This document shows, in pieces, positions 54,411 to 64,000 of a DNA stretch of 64,000 bases (position 1 is the first letter of the stretch; every line of letters begins with the position of its first letter). Both the position numbers and the translations under genes were made by a program. Source of the DNA: Primorskyibacter aestuariivivens (GTDB lineage: Bacteria; Pseudomonadota; Alphaproteobacteria; Rhodobacterales; Rhodobacteraceae); the NCBI RefSeq assembly GCF_028023675.1, contig NZ_JAQIOZ010000004.1:1-64000 (forward strand), written 5' to 3'. A model generated the notes under the pieces. It worked only from the letters and a program-made list of their open reading frames with translations, was not told the origin of the DNA and ran no database searches.

Positions 54411-57321
54411 ACCACAGGACCGCCCACGGGTCTTCGGCCTTGCCCCCGGTGTGGATTTTCCCCAGGCGTTGGTTGACGGGCTGCGCGCCCGCATGGCGGG
54501 CCAACCGCCCGAGGCCATGGCGCGGGTCGAGCTTATCGTGAACACCGAGCGCATGCGGCGGCGCATCCGGGCGATCTTTGACGCAGGGCCACCCGCGATC
54601 CTGCCGCGCATCCGCGTGCTGGGCGAGGTTGCCCCGCCCTGGGATGCGCAAATTCCCGATGCGGTGCCCGCGCTGCAGCGTCGTCTGGAACTGGTGCAAC
54701 TGGTCTCGAAACTGTTGGAGCAGGAACAGAACCTCGCGCCTCGGGCCGCGCTGTTCGATCTGGCGGATTCACTGGCCGGTCTGATGGACGAGATGCAGGG
54801 CGAAGGCGTCACGCCAGACGACATTGCCGCGCTCGATGTCAGCGATCAGTCCGGCCATTGGCAACGCGCGCAGAAATTCCTGTCCATTGTCCAAGCTTTC
54901 ATGCAGCCCGAAGACAGCTCCCCGGATGCCACGGGGCGGCAAAGACTGGTCGCCGAGGCATTGGCCCAGCATTGGAAGGCCGCGCCTCCCGCGCATCCGG
55001 TCATCGTGGCCGGGTCCACCGGGTCGCGTGGCGCGACGGCGCTCTTGATGTGGGCGGTGGCAAAACTCCCGCAAGGGGCGCTTATCCTGCCCGGTTTCGA
55101 TTTTGAGATGGCCCCCGAGGCCTGGGGCGATCTGGATCAGCGTATGACCGGCGAGGATCACCCGCAATTCCGCTTTGCCCAACTCATGCGCGATCTTGAG
55201 ATCAGCGCTGGCGCGGTGGCTGCATGGCACGCCGTCGATGCCCCCTGCCCGTCGCGCAACCGGCTGGTGTCTCTCGCGTTGCGACCCGCGCCGGTGACAC
55301 ATGCCTGGTTGAGCGAAGGGCCAAAGCTGCGCGATCTGGACGTGGCGACCGAAAATGTCACGCTGATCGAGGCGCAATCGCGGCGCGAAGAGGCCACCAC
55401 CATCGCGCTCCGCCTGCGCAAGGCCGCCGAGGACGGCGTCAGCGCCGCGCTGATCACCCCGGACCGACAGCTCACGCGGCAGGTGACGGCGGCGCTCGAT
55501 CAATGGGGGATCGTGCCGGATGATTCCGCAGGCATCCCGCTGCAACTGACCCCACCGGGCCGGTTCCTGCGTCACGTGGCTGCTCTCTTTGCCCGGCCGA
55601 TGAGCGCCGAGGCGCTGCTGGCCCTGCTCAAACATCCGCTTTGCCACACGGGTGACAAACGCAACGAACATCTGCGGATGACCCGCGATCTTGAGCTGCA
55701 TCTGCGCCGCAATGGCCCGCCTTTTCCCGGTTTAGAGACGATTCAAACCTTTGCCGCGACGCGTGACTGGCCCGAATGGGGTGCGTGGCTCTCTGTGGCC
55801 TGCGACCGTTCGGGCGGGGCCGAACAACCGCTGGAGAACTGGCTGGACAAGCATCGCCAACTGGCCGAAGCGCTGGCGGCGGGAACCGGACAGGACGGTG
55901 CCGGGCAGCTTTGGGCCCAGGTGGCCGGGACCGAGACACTGGGCTTGGTGCGCAAATTGCAGGAGGCCGCGCCGTATGGCGGCGTGCTGTCGGCGCGTGA
56001 TTATGTGGATCTGTTCAACGCCATTCTCGCACGCGAGGAACAGCGCGACCGCGATCTGGGGCATCCGTTGATCCGCGTCTGGGGTACGCTGGAGGCGCGG
56101 GTCATGGGGGCAGAGCTGTTGATCCTGAGCTCGCTCAACGAAGGGTCCTGGCCCGAGCCGCCCGCGCCCGATCCCTGGCTTAACCGGAGCATGCGCGACA
56201 AAGCGGGGCTTTTGCTGCCAGAGCGGCGCATCGGGTTGTCAGCGCATGACTTTCAGCAGGCGATCGGCGCGCAGGAAGTCTGGCTGACGCGGTCGGTCCG
56301 TTCGGACGACGCGGAAACCGTGCCATCGCGCTGGCTCAACCGGTTGAACAACCTGCTTGGCGGATTGGGCGAAGCGGGTCAGGCGGCATTGAAGGGCATG
56401 CGCGCGCGCGGCGCGGAGTGGCTCGCTCTGAACCGTGCGTTGGAAGAGGTCACACCGGTCGCCCCTGCCGCGCGCCCGTCTCCCAAGCCGCCCGCTGCGG
56501 TGCGCCCGAAAAAGCTTAGCGTGACGGAAATCAAGCGGCTGATCCGTGATCCGTATGCGATCTACGCGCGGCATGTGCTACGCCTGCGCCCGCTGGATCC
56601 CTTGGCCAAGGCACCAGATGCGCTGTTGCGCGGTATCCTTGCCCATGGCGTGATGGAGGATTTCATCCAGAAAACAGTCTCTGATAAACGGCTTTTGACC
56701 CGAAATGCGCTCATGTCCAGCACCGCCGACGTGCTGGCCGCGCGGGTGCCCTGGCCTGCCGCGCGGGTGATGTGGCAGATGCGTATGGACCGGATCGCCG
56801 ACGGGTTCATCGAAGATGAAAAGGCGCGACAGGACATCGCCACTCCCGTCGCCTACGAGGTCAAAGGCGGCCGCGATATCGAGGAGCTGGGTTTCCGCCT
56901 GACCTGCGAAGCAGACCGGATTGACCGCAAGGACGATGGCGATCTGATCCTTTATGACTACAAGACAGGCGCGCCGCCCACGAAAGCCGAGCAGGAGCAT
57001 TTCGACAAACAATTGCTGCTGGAGGCGGCGATTGCGGAACAAGGCGGCTTTGACAAGATCGACGCCGCGCCGGTGGCCGACGCCATCTATATCGGGCTGG
57101 GCAGCAAGCCCGGCAATCACCCCGCGCCATTGGACAAGATCACAGCGGATCAGGTCTGGACCCGGTTCGAAAAGCTGATCGCCGCTTATATGCGCCCCGA
57201 GCAAGGCTTTACCGCCCGGCGCTCCATGCACAAGGGGCAGGACCACAGCGACTATGATCAGCTCGCGCGTTTTGGCGAATGGGATTCCACCGCCGCACCC
57301 GTGGGGAGGGTCGTGGAATGA
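54403..57321 (+). CDS. addB: Double-strand break repair protein AddB
   Basis: A 972-residue alphaproteobacterial AddB. It has an inactivated helicase-like body (VIVAGSTGSRGATALLMW and LLILSSLNEGSWPE) and a C-terminal RecB-type nuclease domain with LILYDYKTGAPPTKAEQ as the metal-binding Asp/Lys motif. With AddA it processes double-strand ends for RecA. The four-cysteine iron-sulphur cluster of Bacillus AddB is not evident. It overlaps addA by four bases. Confidence 0.94.
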   Translation: MFEPQDRPRVFGLAPGVDFPQALVDGLRARMAGQPPEAMARVELIVNTERMRRRIRAIFDAGPPAILPRIRVLGEVAPPWDAQIPDAVPALQRRLELVQLVSKLLEQEQNLAPRAALFDLADSLAGLMDEMQGEGVTPDDIAALDVSDQSGHWQRAQKFLSIVQAFMQPEDSSPDATGRQRLVAEALAQHWKAAPPAHPVIVAGSTGSRGATALLMWAVAKLPQGALILPGFDFEMAPEAWGDLDQRMTGEDHPQFRFAQLMRDLEISAGAVAAWHAVDAPCPSRNRLVSLALRPAPVTHAWLSEGPKLRDLDVATENVTLIEAQSRREEATTIALRLRKAAEDGVSAALITPDRQLTRQVTAALDQWGIVPDDSAGIPLQLTPPGRFLRHVAALFARPMSAEALLALLKHPLCHTGDKRNEHLRMTRDLELHLRRNGPPFPGLETIQTFAATRDWPEWGAWLSVACDRSGGAEQPLENWLDKHRQLAEALAAGTGQDGAGQLWAQVAGTETLGLVRKLQEAAPYGGVLSARDYVDLFNAILAREEQRDRDLGHPLIRVWGTLEARVMGAELLILSSLNEGSWPEPPAPDPWLNRSMRDKAGLLLPERRIGLSAHDFQQAIGAQEVWLTRSVRSDDAETVPSRWLNRLNNLLGGLGEAGQAALKGMRARGAEWLALNRALEEVTPVAPAARPSPKPPAAVRPKKLSVTEIKRLIRDPYAIYARHVLRLRPLDPLAKAPDALLRGILAHGVMEDFIQKTVSDKRLLTRNALMSSTADVLAARVPWPAARVMWQMRMDRIADGFIEDEKARQDIATPVAYEVKGGRDIEELGFRLTCEADRIDRKDDGDLILYDYKTGAPPTKAEQEHFDKQLLLEAAIAEQGGFDKIDAAPVADAIYIGLGSKPGNHPAPLDKITADQVWTRFEKLIAAYMRPEQGFTARRSMHKGQDHSDYDQLARFGEWDSTAAPVGRVVE

Positions 57322-60300
57322 GCATGCGCAATGAGGCCACCCAACGCCAGATCGACGCGGCACGCCCGGATTGCTCCACATGGCTGGCGGCCAATGCCGG
57401 ATCGGGCAAGACCCGCGTTCTGACAGACCGCGTGGCGCGGCTTTTGCTGGATGGCGTATCGCCCGAACATATCCTCTGCCTGACCTATACCAAGGCCGCC
57501 GCAAGCGAGATGCAGAACCGGCTTTTCAAGCGGTTGGGCGATTGGGCGATGAAGGACGACGCCGCGCTGCGTAAGGCGCTGGCCGAACTTGGGGTCGAAA
57601 CGGGAATTGATTCCGACGGTCTGCGCCGCGCGCGCACGCTGTTTGCCAGCGCCATCGAGACACCCGGCGGGCTCAAGATCCAGACCATTCATTCCTTCTG
57701 CGCTTCGATCCTGCGGCGTTTCCCGCTTGAGGCGCAGGTCTCGCCGCAGTTCAAGGAAATGGAGGATCGGGCCGCGGCACTCCTGCGCGCCGATATCGTG
57801 GACGAGATGGCCGATGGGGCCGAGGCACCTCTGGTCATGAACCTGGCGCGTCACCTGTCAGATATGGATTTTGACCGGATCACGGCCGAAATCACCCGTA
57901 ACAGAGACGCTTTTTCCGCACATCTCTCTCCTGACGATATCAGCGCCCTGTTCGCTTTGCCCGCCGATGCGGATGACACTTACCCGCTGTCCCTGGCATT
58001 TGACGGCGGGGAAAGCATCCTGATGTCGACCTGTATCCCGGTACTCAGAAGCCAGTCCGCAACCATGGTCACCCTTGCCGACCAATTGGCCGCAATTGAC
58101 TTCAATTCCGCCGATTTGCCTGCATTAGAGACTGTTTTTGATCTTTTTCTCTATCGCAAGGACGGCAAAACCCTGCCCGAGGCCAAGACCAAATCCGTTC
58201 CAACCAAAAAGGCGCAGGACGCGTTGGGATCGACGCTCTTTGGCCTGCATGATTTCATGGAGCGCGTGGCCCAGGCACGTGGCGCGCAATTGGCGATGGC
58301 GGCCCGCGACAAAACACGGGCGCTGCACGCGTTCGCCGGTGCTTTCCTGACCCGCTACGAGGCCGCCAAACAGGCGCGCGGCTGGCTGGATTTCGACGAC
58401 CTCATTCACAAGACGCTCACGCTGCTGACCAACGATCTGGTGGCGCAATGGGTGCTCTTCCGGCTTGATGGCGGCATCGACCATATTCTCGTGGACGAGG
58501 CTCAGGACACCAGCCCCGTGCAATGGCAGGTGATCGAACGTCTGGCGCGGGAATTCACCAGCGGCGAAGGCGCGCGGAGTGATGTGGCGCGGACCATTTT
58601 CGTCGTGGGCGACAAGAAACAGTCGATCTATTCCTTCCAGGGCGCGGACCCATCGGAATTCGACCGGATGAAGGCCGAGTTTGCAGAACGGCTGCACCCC
58701 ACCAACACCCCGTTGCAGGACCTGACGCTGCAATTCTCTTTCCGCTCTGCAGAACCGATCCTGCGGCTGGTGGACACGGTGTTCGAAGATCGCACCCGGT
58801 CGGGCTTTTCCCGCGAGGAACTGCACCGCGCCTTCAAGGCCGATATGCCGGGCCGGGTCGATCTCTGGCCTGTGGTGGAACCGGTCGAAACCGAGGCGCA
58901 TGGTGAATGGGACGACCCGGTCGATCTTGTGTCCGACGCCCATCACAACGTGGTGCTGGCCGAACGCATCGCGGCTGAAATCAAGCGCATGCTGAACAGT
59001 GAAACGCCGATGCCCGTGCAGCGCGAGGATCGCAGCTGGTCATCGCGCCCTGTACGCGCCGGTGATTTCCTGATCCTTGTGCGGCGGCGCGGCGTGTTGT
59101 TCGAAGAGATCATCCGCGCCTGCAAACAGGCCAATTTGCCCATTGCCGGAGCTGATCGGCTCAAGGTCGGGGCCGAGATCGCGGTCAAGGATATTCAGGC
59201 GCTCCTGTCGTGGCTCGCCACGCCCGAGGATGACCTGTCATTGGCTGTCGTGCTCAAATCGCCTCTGGTGGGCTGGGACGAACAGCAATTGTATGACCTC
59301 GCCCATGGACGGGCGCAAAAGTATCTGTGGCGTGAACTGGCAGAGCGTCAGGCCGAGTTTCCAGACCTTTGGGCCATGCTCACCGATCTGCGCGACAGCG
59401 CCGATTTCCTGCGCCCCTATGACATCATTGAACGCGCCCTGACCCGCCATCAGGGGCGGCGCAAGCTGCTCGCACGGCTGGGGACCGAGGCCGAGGACGG
59501 GATCAACGCGTTGCTGGCGCAGGCGTTGGCTTATGAACAAACGGAGATTCCCAGCCTGACCGGCTTTCTCGTCTGGATGGAAACCGAGGATATCGAGATC
59601 AAGCGCCAAATGGACAGCGCCAGCGACCAGATCCGCGTCATGACCGTTCATGGTGCCAAGGGGCTTGAAGCCCCGATCGTGATCCTGCCCGAAACGGCCA
59701 AGCCGAACGCGCGCAACATGGATGCGTTGGTGCCGATGGGTGGCACTCTGGTGTGGAAATCTGCGCAGACCGAAAATCCACCTTGCGTCGCGGACGCGCT
59801 GGAGCATGTGAAGACCAAGGACCAACAAGAGCGTGACCGCCTGCTCTATGTCGCGATGACACGCGCCGAAAGCTGGCTCATCGTTGCCGCCGCCGGGGAT
59901 TTGGGGTCAGATGGGGAAAGCTGGTACGACATTGTGCGCCGCGGGATGGAGGCCTCCAACGCCATGCCGTTCGTGCACGGGTTTGGCGCGGGGCTGCGGC
60001 TGGACAACGGTTTGTGGCCGGAACAGGCCGAACGGTCCGCCGACAAAGATGATGTCAATCAGGTCGCCAAACCGGACTGGGCGCGTCGTGCCGCCCCCGA
60101 GATCGCCCCCGCCTCTGCTGCGCTCAGCCCATCGGACCTTGGCGGTGCCAAGGCCCTGCCCGGCGAAGCAGGACAGGACGAAGAGGCTGCGAAACGCTAT
60201 GGCACGCGTGTACATCTGGCGCTGGAGCAGTTGGCGGATATGCCGCGCGGCGTTCAGGTTACGATACCCGATGACCCGGACAAGGCCCGCGCGGTGCACG

Positions 60301-60665
60301 AGGCGCTGCGCGTGATAGAGACGCCCGATCTTGCGCCGGTGTTTGCCCCCGGCACGCTGTCCGAGGTCGCAGTTAGCGGCGTGATGCCGGATGGCCAGCG
60401 GGTGCACGGGGTCATTGACCGTCTGGTCGTTCGGGAAAATGACGTGCTGGCCGTGGATTTCAAAACCAATGCCGTGGTGCCCGAAAACCCCGCTCAGGTC
60501 CCCGAGGGGCTTTTACGGCAAATGGCAGCCTATGCCCATGCCCTGAAACAGATTTACCCGGAGCGGGTTATCCGCACCGCGCTGCTCTGGACCCGGACGG
60601 CGGCACTCATGGAACTGCCACACGATCTTGTGACGGCTGCGCTGGATCGTACCACATCCACTTGA
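57318..60665 (+). CDS. addA: Double-strand break repair helicase-nuclease AddA
   Basis: An 1115-residue UvrD-type helicase. Walker A lies at residues 26-32 (NAGSGKT), motif Ia is [16 protein letters not shown], Walker [15 protein letters not shown], motif [20 protein letters not shown], motif [18 protein letters not shown], and motif [16 protein letters not shown]. The nuclease domain at the C-terminus has [16 protein letters not shown] 57318 overlaps the addB stop. Last gene of the tsaE operon. Confidence 0.95.
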   Translation: MSMRNEATQRQIDAARPDCSTWLAANAGSGKTRVLTDRVARLLLDGVSPEHILCLTYTKAAASEMQNRLFKRLGDWAMKDDAALRKALAELGVETGIDSDGLRRARTLFASAIETPGGLKIQTIHSFCASILRRFPLEAQVSPQFKEMEDRAAALLRADIVDEMADGAEAPLVMNLARHLSDMDFDRITAEITRNRDAFSAHLSPDDISALFALPADADDTYPLSLAFDGGESILMSTCIPVLRSQSATMVTLADQLAAIDFNSADLPALETVFDLFLYRKDGKTLPEAKTKSVPTKKAQDALGSTLFGLHDFMERVAQARGAQLAMAARDKTRALHAFAGAFLTRYEAAKQARGWLDFDDLIHKTLTLLTNDLVAQWVLFRLDGGIDHILVDEAQDTSPVQWQVIERLAREFTSGEGARSDVARTIFVVGDKKQSIYSFQGADPSEFDRMKAEFAERLHPTNTPLQDLTLQFSFRSAEPILRLVDTVFEDRTRSGFSREELHRAFKADMPGRVDLWPVVEPVETEAHGEWDDPVDLVSDAHHNVVLAERIAAEIKRMLNSETPMPVQREDRSWSSRPVRAGDFLILVRRRGVLFEEIIRACKQANLPIAGADRLKVGAEIAVKDIQALLSWLATPEDDLSLAVVLKSPLVGWDEQQLYDLAHGRAQKYLWRELAERQAEFPDLWAMLTDLRDSADFLRPYDIIERALTRHQGRRKLLARLGTEAEDGINALLAQALAYEQTEIPSLTGFLVWMETEDIEIKRQMDSASDQIRVMTVHGAKGLEAPIVILPETAKPNARNMDALVPMGGTLVWKSAQTENPPCVADALEHVKTKDQQERDRLLYVAMTRAESWLIVAAAGDLGSDGESWYDIVRRGMEASNAMPFVHGFGAGLRLDNGLWPEQAERSADKDDVNQVAKPDWARRAAPEIAPASAALSPSDLGGAKALPGEAGQDEEAAKRYGTRVHLALEQLADMPRGVQVTIPDDPDKARAVHEALRVIETPDLAPVFAPGTLSEVAVSGVMPDGQRVHGVIDRLVVRENDVLAVDFKTNAVVPENPAQVPEGLLRQMAAYAHALKQIYPERVIRTALLWTRTAALMELPHDLVTAALDRTTST

Positions 60666-60732
60666 CGCCACGCAGGGGGCTACTTACGTTCGCCCCTCAA
60701 GCGCGCAGACCGACTCAGTCAGGAGAGAGACC

Positions 60733-61056
60733 ATGGCCACCGTTGCCGTAACCGACGATACCTTTGACGCCGAAGTGAAAAATTCCGAAGTCCCCGTTGT
60801 CGTGGATTTCTGGGCCGAATGGTGCGGCCCCTGCAAACAGATCGGCCCGGCGCTCGAAGAGCTTTCTGCCGAATACGGAGACAAGGTCAAGATTGCCAAG
60901 GTCGACGTGGACTCCAACCCGAATTCTGCCGCCGCCATGGGCATCCGTGGTATTCCGGCACTGTTCATCTTCAAAGATGGTCAGGTTGTGTCGAACAAGA
61001 CCGGTGCCGCGCCGAAAGCCGCGCTGCAAAGCTGGATCGACGAAAGCATCGCCTGA
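60733..61056 (+). CDS. trxA: Thioredoxin
   Basis: A 107-residue thioredoxin with the WCGPCK redox site (C31, C34), the cis-proline [14 protein letters not shown], and [10 protein letters not shown]. It supplies reducing power to ribonucleotide reductase and others. The start follows AGGAGAGAGACC; it stands alone, closed by a strong terminator. The addA stop is 67 bases away, leaving room for a promoter. Confidence 0.96.
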   Translation: MATVAVTDDTFDAEVKNSEVPVVVDFWAEWCGPCKQIGPALEELSAEYGDKVKIAKVDVDSNPNSAAAMGIRGIPALFIFKDGQVVSNKTGAAPKAALQSWIDESIA

Positions 61057-61078
61057 TGCCATCGGGATAAGAATTGCC

Positions 61079-61116
61079 AGCCGCCGCTGCCCCTGCAGCG
61101 GCGGCTTTCTTTTTTG
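61079..61116 (+). terminator. Strong intrinsic terminator of trxA
   Basis: AGCCGCCGCTGC (61079-61090) and GCAGCGGCGGCT (61095-61106) form a perfect 12-bp stem with a CCCT loop, followed by TTCTTTTTTG. Confidence 0.9.
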
Positions 61117-61149
61117 CTTTCTCACCCTTTTCGCCCCATCCTGCGCGAC

Positions 61150-62301
61150 ATGTCACAACTGACCCCCTTTGATATTTCGGAACTCACCGCGTTTCGCTGT
61201 GAACTGCACCGGTTCCCCGAGCTTTCCGGGGAAGAGCAAGATACCGCACGTCGGGTGAAATTCATGCTTTCGGCGCATGACCCGGACCGGATGATCACCG
61301 GCATCGGCGGTCACGGGCTTGCCGCGATATATGAAGGCAGTGCCGATGGCCCAACGGTCATGATCCGCTGCGAATTGGACGCCTTACCGATTCAGGAGCG
61401 TTCGGGTGCCAGCCACGCATCGACCTCTCACGGCAAGGCGCATCTATGCGGACATGACGGCCATATGGCCATCGTCGCGGGCCTTGCCCGCTTGTTGCAT
61501 CGTCAGCCCCCCTTGCACGGGCGCGTTGTATTGCTGTTTCAACCGGCCGAGGAAACAGGGGCCGGGGCCGGTGCGGTCACCGAAGACCCCAAATTCGCCG
61601 AGATTCGTCCCGACTATGCCTTTGCCCTGCACAATCGTCCGGGCTTTGCGCTGGGTCACGTGGGGTTGGCCGAAGGCCCGGTGAACTGTGCCTCGCGCGG
61701 CATGAAGCTGCGCCTGCGCGGGAAAGAGGCCCATGCATCCGAGCCGCAAAACGGCGTGTCCCCAGCCCCTGTGCTGGCCGAGCTGGCACATGCGTTTCCC
61801 GCTTTGAGCCGGGGCAAGATTGGCGAGCCGGATTTTACGCTGGTCACGCTGACCCATCTGCGGATGGGCGCGCCCGCTTTTGGGATATCTCCCGGCGAAG
61901 CCGAGATTTTTGCGACGCTGCGCACCGCCACGGATGCCGGGATGAACGCGCTTCTTGCGCAGGCGGAAACGCTGGTGCGTAAAACGACCGAGCAATATGG
62001 GGTGTGCGCGGATTGGGACTATGTCGATGTGTTCCATCACTGCGAAAACAACCCCGAGGCCGTGTCCATACTCCGGTCGGCACTGGACGGGTTGGGTATC
62101 TCGCATGACACTGCCGGGTGCCCCATGAGCGCATCCGAGGATTTCGGCCGGTTCGGGCAATATGCGAAATCCGCCATGCTCTTTCTGGGTGCGGGCGAAA
62201 CCTGTCCAGCGCTGCACAATCCCGACTATGATTTTCCCGACCAGCTGATCCCGCGCGGCATCGCGATCTTTGAGCGGGTGCTCCGCGATATGCTGGGCTA
62301 G
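61150..62301 (+). CDS. M20 family amidohydrolase
   Basis: A 383-residue metallo-amidohydrolase of the hippuricase/IAA-amino acid hydrolase type. Metal residues: CGHDGHM (about residues 100-106), PAEETGAG (with Glu), FALHNRPG. The dimer domain follows (ASRGMKLRLRGKEAHASEPQNGVSPAP) and the C-terminus has MSASEDFGRF. It removes acyl groups from amino acids; the exact substrate is unknown. ATG 61150 follows the trxA terminator with little space, so the longer upstream frame (61114) is not used. Confidence 0.9.
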   Translation: MSQLTPFDISELTAFRCELHRFPELSGEEQDTARRVKFMLSAHDPDRMITGIGGHGLAAIYEGSADGPTVMIRCELDALPIQERSGASHASTSHGKAHLCGHDGHMAIVAGLARLLHRQPPLHGRVVLLFQPAEETGAGAGAVTEDPKFAEIRPDYAFALHNRPGFALGHVGLAEGPVNCASRGMKLRLRGKEAHASEPQNGVSPAPVLAELAHAFPALSRGKIGEPDFTLVTLTHLRMGAPAFGISPGEAEIFATLRTATDAGMNALLAQAETLVRKTTEQYGVCADWDYVDVFHHCENNPEAVSILRSALDGLGISHDTAGCPMSASEDFGRFGQYAKSAMLFLGAGETCPALHNPDYDFPDQLIPRGIAIFERVLRDMLG

Positions 62302-62357
62302 GGTTGCATGGCGCGCGCCGGGCTTCCATATAGGCGCAAACCTTGAACGGAGGCCCC

Positions 62358-62915
62358 ATGAGCAACGAATTCCCCGGCTGGCACGGCACCACGATCATCG
62401 GCGTGAAGAAAGACGGCAAGGTCGTGATTGCCGGCGACGGGCAGGTGAGCCTTGGCCAGACGGTCATCAAGGGCAGCGCGCGCAAGGTGCGGCGGCTGTC
62501 GCCGGGCGGCTCGGACGTGGTTTGTGGCTTTGCCGGATCCACCGCGGATGCCTTCACGCTCCTGGAGCGGCTGGAGGCCAAGCTGGAGGCGACGCCCGGG
62601 CAATTGGCGCGCGGCTGTGTGGAGTTGGCCAAGGACTGGCGCACGGACAAATACCTGCAAAAGCTTGAGGCGATGCTGATCGTCTCGGACGGCGCGCAGA
62701 TGTTCGTGATCACCGGTGCCGGCGATGTGCTGGAGCCCGAACATGACGTGACGGCGATTGGGTCGGGCGGAAATTTCGCGCTGGCGGCCGCGCGCGGGTT
62801 GATGGAAGCCGATCATTTGGACGCCGAACAGATTGCCCGCAAGGCCATGGCGATTGCAGCGGATATCTGTGTCTACACCAATGGCAACCTGACGGTGGAA
62901 ACAATAGCCCCATGA
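62358..62915 (+). CDS. hslV: ATP-dependent protease peptidase subunit HslV
   Basis: A 185-residue proteasome-like peptidase. The catalytic Thr follows a 10-residue leader, as is usual in alphaproteobacteria ([26 protein letters not shown]). Further motifs: [12 protein letters not shown] and the [16 protein letters not shown] segment. It partners HslU, presumably beyond the right edge. GGAGG precedes ATG 62358. Confidence 0.96.
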   Translation: MSNEFPGWHGTTIIGVKKDGKVVIAGDGQVSLGQTVIKGSARKVRRLSPGGSDVVCGFAGSTADAFTLLERLEAKLEATPGQLARGCVELAKDWRTDKYLQKLEAMLIVSDGAQMFVITGAGDVLEPEHDVTAIGSGGNFALAAARGLMEADHLDAEQIARKAMAIAADICVYTNGNLTVETIAP

Positions 62916-63979
62916 ACCTCGATCTCGACGATATCCGCGCAGCGGTGACCGCCGGGACGATAACAGAGGGCCAGGCCGCAGGCATCATGGCTCTGGCCGA
63001 TGCCCGCGCCAAGGGGCGGCCGGTTACGGGCGACATGGACGAGCCGTTCGAGCTGTTCCACGGGTTCAACGAGGTTTTTATCGTCCTTGGGCTGGGCGTG
63101 TTGTTCGCCGGGTGGATCGGGGTGCTGTCCATAGCCCTGACTTGGAGCATGAAGGCCACGGCTATCGTTGTTCTGGGCTTTGTGGGCATGGGCGCTTTGG
63201 CCCTTCTGGCGCGTTATTTCACGCTGAAGCGCAAAATGAACGGCCCCTCCAGCGCGCTGGCTGCGATGTTTGCCTTTTGCTCGGGACTGGTCGGATTCGG
63301 CATCGGGCTTGGCACCTCCGGAGAGGTCTTTCTGACCAGCGGCTTTGCAGCGGCAAGCGGATCGGTGGGCATGCTGCTTTATTTCATCGCCTTTCGCGTC
63401 CCCTTTGCGCTGGCGGTGGTCGCACTTGGGGCGCTCGGTGCCAGTTTTTGCTTTATCGCGTGGTCCGGCGATATTCTGACATCGCCGCGGGAATTTTTCC
63501 TGCTGAGCTCTTCGGGACTTTATGGTTGGGCGACCATTGTTGTGGGCTTTCTGGCGCTTGGCGTGGCGATGATGTTCGATCTGTCAGACCCGCACCGGGT
63601 GACCCGTCGGGCAACAAACGCCTTCTGGCTGCATATCGTGGCTGCACCGACCATCGTAAACACCATCGCTGCCACGCTGGCCTTTAATGCAACCTGGCAG
63701 TCCTATGGCTGGCTGGTCCTGTTTTTTGCGGTGCTGACCCTGTTTGCCATCGTGATCGACCGACGGTCCTTTCTGATCGCGGCCAGCGGTTATATCGCGG
63801 CGCTGTTTTATTCCATCACGCCCGAGGTCTTCCATGTCGGCTCCTTCGCGCTGGGGTCCTTCCTGATCCTGCTCGGTGCGCAGTGGGAGGTGCTGCGCGG
63901 AGCGCTTATGCGCAGCCTTCCCGCGTTCCCGGGCAAGGACCGGCTGCCGCCATGGCGGGTTGGGTCTGTTGAAGGGTAG
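62912..63979 (+). CDS. Polytopic membrane protein between hslV and (expected) hslU
   Basis: A 355-residue protein with a short N-terminal soluble helix region ([24 protein letters not shown]) and about ten membrane segments. It overlaps hslV by four bases. The N-terminal part resembles the short leader of DUF2157-type proteins, but the match is weak. A helper in heat-shock or membrane stress is possible by context only. Confidence 0.6.
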   Translation: MNLDLDDIRAAVTAGTITEGQAAGIMALADARAKGRPVTGDMDEPFELFHGFNEVFIVLGLGVLFAGWIGVLSIALTWSMKATAIVVLGFVGMGALALLARYFTLKRKMNGPSSALAAMFAFCSGLVGFGIGLGTSGEVFLTSGFAAASGSVGMLLYFIAFRVPFALAVVALGALGASFCFIAWSGDILTSPREFFLLSSSGLYGWATIVVGFLALGVAMMFDLSDPHRVTRRATNAFWLHIVAAPTIVNTIAATLAFNATWQSYGWLVLFFAVLTLFAIVIDRRSFLIAASGYIAALFYSITPEVFHVGSFALGSFLILLGAQWEVLRGALMRSLPAFPGKDRLPPWRVGSVEG

Positions 63980-64000
63980 CACGCGCGGATTTCAACCCCT

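Noticed and set aside
1-64000. CRISPR arrays, prophage structural genes, rRNA
   Set aside because: No regularly spaced direct repeats, phage structural genes or rRNA sequences were seen in reading the window.

Overview
The window is a chromosomal segment of an alphaproteobacterium, most probably a marine Rhodobacteraceae (Roseobacter-type) species. The evidence is high-GC coding with alphaproteobacterial families throughout: a RegB/RegA/SenC redox cluster in the divergent Rhodobacter layout, a Mic60 (mitofilin) homologue next to hemY and hemD, AddAB instead of RecBCD, a Tad/Flp pilus locus, an AmgK/MurU cell-wall recycling pair, and a CtrA-type half-site pair. About seventy genes are present, mostly in tight operons with ATGA-type overlaps.

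Layout. 1-460: the end of an IS3-family element and a 45-bp 3' half of a tRNA-Thr(CGT), which looks like the right attachment site of an integrated island lying left of the window. 461-6950: hemD-mic60-hemY on the minus strand, divergent from tsaD-gpsA-yciI-EVE. 6951-7616: a decayed stretch with an IS6-family transposase remnant. 7617-9953: nitric-oxide-related nnrS and a DUF2478 gene, divergent from an NsrR-type regulator. 10079-13740: a complete Pqi lipid-transport operon with PqiA split into two genes. 14047-17454: a GtrB/GtrA/methyltransferase/GT-C surface-glycan operon. 17461-28584: a Tad pilus locus, with an L,D-transpeptidase embedded between cpaE and tadA and a tiny lipoprotein overlapping the secretin gene. 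28709-32571: a second GtrA module with a mutase-like flavoprotein and another GT-C membrane protein. 33093-38687: a winged-helix AAA+ ATPase, an STT3-like GT-C protein and a detached TadG.

39467-47809: mixed metabolic genes. These include a PhyH dioxygenase/HD oxygenase pair resembling the PhnY/PhnZ phosphonate-cleaving enzymes, a second L,D-transpeptidase, ahcY, an FkbM methyltransferase and a LysR regulator that could be HvrB-like. 47806-52249: regA-senC divergent from regB, then a PAS-only signalling protein behind a CtrA-like box. 52292-60665: tsaE-amgK-murU-addB-addA, an almost gapless operon. 60733-63979: trxA, an M20 amidohydrolase, hslV and a membrane protein that runs to the right edge.

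The most interesting theme is surface biogenesis. The pilus machine, a peptidoglycan-modifying enzyme inside its operon, two polyprenyl-sugar modules, three GT-C-type membrane proteins and a conserved-looking AAA+ ATPase lie in one 24.6-kb block (14047-38687). Together they suggest a decorated pilus or envelope system. The second theme is the PhyH-HD pair, which may open a new substrate in phosphonate (C-P) or related bond cleavage. All functional statements rest on reading motifs and context by eye; no database search was run.
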